The notes under the pieces are model-generated. The model was not told the DNA's origin, searched no databases, and saw nothing but the letters and a program-made list of their open reading frames with translations. Positions 63,717-64,000 of a DNA stretch of 64,000 bases are shown here, one piece after another. The stretch spans positions 1 to 64,000 of the forward strand of contig NZ_JAKNTW010000004.1 in assembly GCF_022213955.1 (NCBI RefSeq). The letters run 5' to 3'. Position 1 is the first letter of the stretch; each line of letters begins with the position of its first letter. This DNA is from Dolomitihabitans soli. Lineage in GTDB: Bacteria > Actinomycetota > Actinomycetes > Streptosporangiales > Streptosporangiaceae. The position numbers and the translations under genes are program-made.

Positions 63717-64000
63717 ATGGCGAACGACGAGCGCGGCGGACAGGTCGGCGCCCACGGACAGGCAGATGACCGCACCGAGTGCGGATCTCACCGCCAAGCA
63801 CCTCACCCACCGGGTCCGCAGCCGGTGACCGGCATGTGGGCGATGGTTCCCCAGCTGCTCGGCGACAGTCGCTACCTCGTGCTCGCCACCGCCGATCGCC
63901 AAGGGCGGCCATGGGCCACTCCCGTCTTCTTCGCCGCCCGCGATGAGGACCGGCTCGTCTGGGTGTCGGCACCGGACAGCAGGCATTCCCGTAACCTCGC
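63717..64000 (+). CDS. Pyridoxamine 5'-phosphate oxidase-like flavoprotein (partial)
   Basis: The frame from ATG 63717 stays open to the window end (about 94 codons seen). AAAAGGGG lies just upstream. After a polar extension of about 36 residues the fold begins: SRYLVLATADRQGRPWATPV followed by FFAARDEDRLVWVSAPDSRH, a split-barrel FMN-binding pattern. GTG 63825 and the ATGs at about 63834-63843 are later possible starts. It is divergent from the LysR gene. It is truncated only by the window edge. Confidence 0.75.
   Translation, partial: MANDERGGQVGAHGQADDRTECGSHRQAPHPPGPQPVTGMWAMVPQLLGDSRYLVLATADRQGRPWATPVFFAARDEDRLVWVSAPDSRHSRNL

Overview
The window is very GC-rich and its genes use G/C almost throughout at third codon positions. 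It has many GTG/TTG starts, twin-arginine lipoproteins and dense families of LacI, TetR, MarR, GntR and XRE regulators. This indicates a filamentous actinomycete; a Streptosporangiaceae-type genome (Nonomuraea/Streptosporangium relatives) is my inference, not a demonstrated assignment. No rRNA, convincing tRNA or CRISPR array was seen.

Layout: 1-10.8 kb holds a perfect 57-bp palindrome, an alpha/beta hydrolase, and a sugar-acquisition operon. That operon has a divergent LacI repressor, a pyruvyl-transferase-like protein, two ABC permeases, a lipoprotein binding protein and a large secreted heparinase II/III-type lyase. From 10.8 to 21.3 kb is a mobile-element island. Remnants of IS630 and Tn3-family transposases flank an 8,778-bp Tn3-family transposon (11855-20632) with 33-bp terminal inverted repeats and an exact 5-bp target duplication (AACTC). 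It carries a tyrosine recombinase with an adjacent resolution-type site, a three-gene cargo operon (a Trypco2-like small protein, a membrane-anchored trypsin-like protease and a secreted beta-propeller protein), and a tnpA that is frameshifted and apparently lacks its catalytic core. I regard the cargo triad as the most interesting system in the window.

From 21.3 to 36.7 kb are regulator/enzyme pairs (XRE with an aldo/keto reductase, MarR with VOC and MFS genes, a GntR-TetR fusion with a FAD monooxygenase, TetR with a quinone oxidoreductase), a class A penicillin-binding protein with a translationally coupled 46-aa upstream ORF, two small zinc-ribbon proteins and an S9 peptidase. From 36.8 to 42.8 kb is a second sugar-uptake cluster (MalG-, MalF- and binding-protein-like genes) divergent from a GH3 glycosidase. 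From 42.8 to 52.5 kb are amino-acid metabolism (Leu/Phe/Val dehydrogenase with Lrp) and further regulator-transporter or regulator-hydrolase pairs, including an unusual interleaved double palindrome at 50879-50926. From 52.7 to 64 kb are two serine beta-lactamase-fold hydrolases, a YCII protein, a methyltransferase, an AlkZ/YcaQ-like DNA glycosylase, a RecD2-type helicase, an L,D-transpeptidase, a GNAT enzyme, a LysR regulator and the start of a PPOX flavoprotein that runs off the end.

Functionally the window is mostly accessory: two carbohydrate-uptake modules, many one-regulator/one-enzyme switches with visible palindromic operators, cell-wall enzymes and a transposon-borne proteolytic module. 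Starts were chosen from ribosome-binding sites and family N-termini and often differ from the longest possible reading frame.
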